From an uncultured Arthrobacter sp. (GTDB lineage Bacteria > Actinomycetota > Actinomycetes > Actinomycetales > Micrococcaceae): DNA of 7,393 nucleotides. Positions within the stretch are counted from its first letter, which is position 1; every line of letters begins with the position of its first letter. The position numbers and the translations under genes were made by a program. The notes under the pieces are model-generated. The model saw only the letters and a list, made by a program, of their open reading frames with translations. It ran no database searches and had not been told where the DNA came from. The stretch covers positions 1 through 7,393 of the forward strand of contig CALMVY010000285.1 in the NCBI GenBank assembly GCA_937873245.1. Reading direction: 5' to 3'. Below, piece by piece: positions 6,254 through 7,393 of this stretch.

Positions 6254-7327
6254 ATGCGCAACCTCGTGAGGGAATGGCAGGCCGAACTCAAGCAGACGTT
6301 TACCGGGACCCGGGACGCCGTGCCGGCGTGGGTGCCGCGGCTTGCCGAGGGCGATGATCCTGGCTACCACCGGCCAGGTTCCGCGGTCTGGGCCGTCCAT
6401 GGGGACATGCCGACGATCGTGGCGGGCATCCGGGCCCTGCTGATGCAGGCGCTGCATCCCGGCGCACTGGCCGGCGTCCACGACCACTCCCGATTCCGGG
6501 AGGATCCCCTGGGGCGGCTTGCGGGAACCATCCGCTGGATCTTCACAGTGTCCTATGGATCAACCGGCGCGGCCCGGGCAGCCTCCGACTGGGTGCTCCG
6601 GGTGCACGGACCGGTACGCGGTGACTACGTGGACGGGCACGGAGTTTCCCGGAGCTATGCGGCGAACGATCCGGAGCTGCTCCGCTGGGTGCATATCGCA
6701 TTCACCGATGCTTTCCTCTCGGCGCATAAGATCTGGGGCCGGACGATCCCGGGCGGTCCCGATGCCTACGTGCGCGAGTGGGCGCACGCCGGCGAACTGA
6801 TGGGAGTGGAGTCCCCGCCGCTCAGCGAGGAGGCAATGCGCCGGCAGTTGGACCACTGGTACGACGCCGGCGAGCTGCGTTCCGACGAAAGAGTCGCCGA
6901 GACGGTGGCGTTCATCCGTAATCCGCCGCTCCATCCCGCGCTCAAGCCGGGCTACCGGGTGCTCTTCGCGGCGGTCGAGGGCGAGCACCACGTGGTCGGC
7001 CTGCGCATGGCGGCGAGCCTCGCCCTGCACGCCGGCTTCGACGTGCGGATGCTCGGCCCCGATCTGCCGCTGCCCGCGCTGCTGGCCGCCATCGGGCGCC
7101 ACGAGCCGCGCGTCGTCGGGCTCTCCGCGACGATGCCGGGATCGGCGGCGCGGCTGGTCGAGGCGGTCGAGACCATCGACGCGGCGGCGCCCGACGTCGG
7201 GATGCTCGTGGGCGGCGCGGCGGTCGACCGGCGGTTCGAGCTCCTGCCCGGCGTCACGGTCTGCCGGCACGTGACCGACCTGGTGGGTCAGGTCGAGGCG
7301 CTCGTCCAGCGCGCCGGGTCCAACTGA
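6254..7327 (+). CDS. DUF2236 (MpaB/Lcp-type oxygenase) domain joined to B12-binding domain
   Basis: Residues 1 to about 239 are a DUF2236 domain, the family of rubber oxygenase Lcp and MpaB, some of which are heme oxygenases. Typical stretches are GSAVWAVHGDMPTIVAGIR, LLMQALHPGALAGVHDHSRF (H68, H76, H78), RWIFTVSYGST and WVHIAFTDAFLSAHK. Family members usually run further; here the domain stops at GYRVLFAA. Residues from about 236 to 353 are a cobalamin-binding Rossmann domain: E244-x-H246-x-x-G249 in place of DxHxxG (H246 the likely cobalt ligand), LGPDLP at 267-272, GLSAT from 289, and GG at 320-321. No helical cap domain precedes it. Codon use changes abruptly at the join, so the protein may be an artefact of two genes. 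The ATG at 6254 is the conserved-looking start (MRNLVREW) but its ribosome site is weak; the frame is open to 6050. Confidence 0.7.
   Translation: MRNLVREWQAELKQTFTGTRDAVPAWVPRLAEGDDPGYHRPGSAVWAVHGDMPTIVAGIRALLMQALHPGALAGVHDHSRFREDPLGRLAGTIRWIFTVSYGSTGAARAASDWVLRVHGPVRGDYVDGHGVSRSYAANDPELLRWVHIAFTDAFLSAHKIWGRTIPGGPDAYVREWAHAGELMGVESPPLSEEAMRRQLDHWYDAGELRSDERVAETVAFIRNPPLHPALKPGYRVLFAAVEGEHHVVGLRMAASLALHAGFDVRMLGPDLPLPALLAAIGRHEPRVVGLSATMPGSAARLVEAVETIDAAAPDVGMLVGGAAVDRRFELLPGVTVCRHVTDLVGQVEALVQRAGSN
6956..6976. other. Composition breakpoint inside the DUF2236-B12 ORF
   Basis: By hand count from the ATG at 6254, 44 of the 235 codons before this point end in A or T, but only 3 of the 122 after it. 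Alanine codons change from 12 GCC, 12 GCG, 4 GCA, 1 GCT to 5 GCC, 15 GCG and none of the others. The break falls at the shared-looking stretch RVLFAA, where the protein family also switches. It marks either a recombination point or a chimeric contig join. Confidence 0.65.
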
Positions 7328-7365
7328 GCCACGGGCTTTCGCGCGGCGTGCGCCATAGTGAAGCG

Positions 7366-7393
7366 GTGACTTCGGACCAGATCCGCGAGCTGT
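7366..7393 (+). CDS. alaS: Alanyl-tRNA synthetase, first nine codons (3' partial)
   Basis: A GTG at 7366 opens the frame V-T-S-D-Q-I-R-E-L, which runs off the window. This matches the usual beginning of bacterial alanyl-tRNA synthetases, where a T-S-x-x-I-R motif leads into a helix followed by the FF-x-x-x-GH segment. It is unlike the Arthrobacter-type start as I recall it, which favours a different source organism. It starts 38 bases after the previous stop. A CATAGT sequence (7354-7359) could be a -10 element of a nearly leaderless transcript. Nine residues give limited certainty. Confidence 0.4.

Overview
The first ~6.95 kb reads as one high-GC actinobacterial chromosome segment, most like Arthrobacter/Pseudarthrobacter (Micrococcaceae). 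This rests on protein style, strong AGGAGG-type ribosome sites, and enzymes typical of a glutathione-free, mycothiol-using actinobacterium. No rRNA, tRNA, CRISPR array, transposase or phage gene was seen. No gap between genes exceeds 225 bp.

Layout. (1) A 5'-truncated Stealth-family sugar-phosphate transferase on + (to 1331) ends 23 bp from the convergent end of a class III cyclic-nucleotide phosphodiesterase on - (1355-2296). (2) Upstream of that gene is a 195-bp gap with an inverted repeat and a convincing terminator. It is followed by glutathione-independent formaldehyde dehydrogenase fdhA (2492-3703, -), a 224-bp gap with a TAAGC repeat cluster, and a thioredoxin-type glutathione peroxidase (3928-4413, -). 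(3) A secreted M23 (LytM-type) peptidoglycan peptidase (4521-6074, -) carries a ~215-residue Pro-rich tail with a run of 22 prolines encoded by a 9-bp tandem repeat. (4) A divergent promoter region (6075-6253) leads to a + strand ORF (6254-7327): an Arthrobacter-like DUF2236 (MpaB/Lcp-type oxygenase) domain joined in frame to a B12-binding domain. (5) The last 28 bases look like the start of an alanyl-tRNA synthetase.

Functional themes are cell-envelope work (Stealth transferase, M23 hydrolase), detoxification of formaldehyde and peroxide, and cyclic-nucleotide turnover. They are neighbours rather than one pathway. Each minus-strand gene has its own leader, so they are probably separate transcripts.

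The most important observation is a discontinuity near 6956-6976. Before it, 44 of 235 codons of the last large ORF end in A or T; after it only 3 of 122 do. The DUF2236 domain stops short there, and the following alaS-like start is not of Arthrobacter type. Either this is a novel DUF2236-B12 fusion made by recombination with a higher-GC donor, or the contig is a chimeric assembly. I favour the chimera, so the fusion should not be taken at face value.
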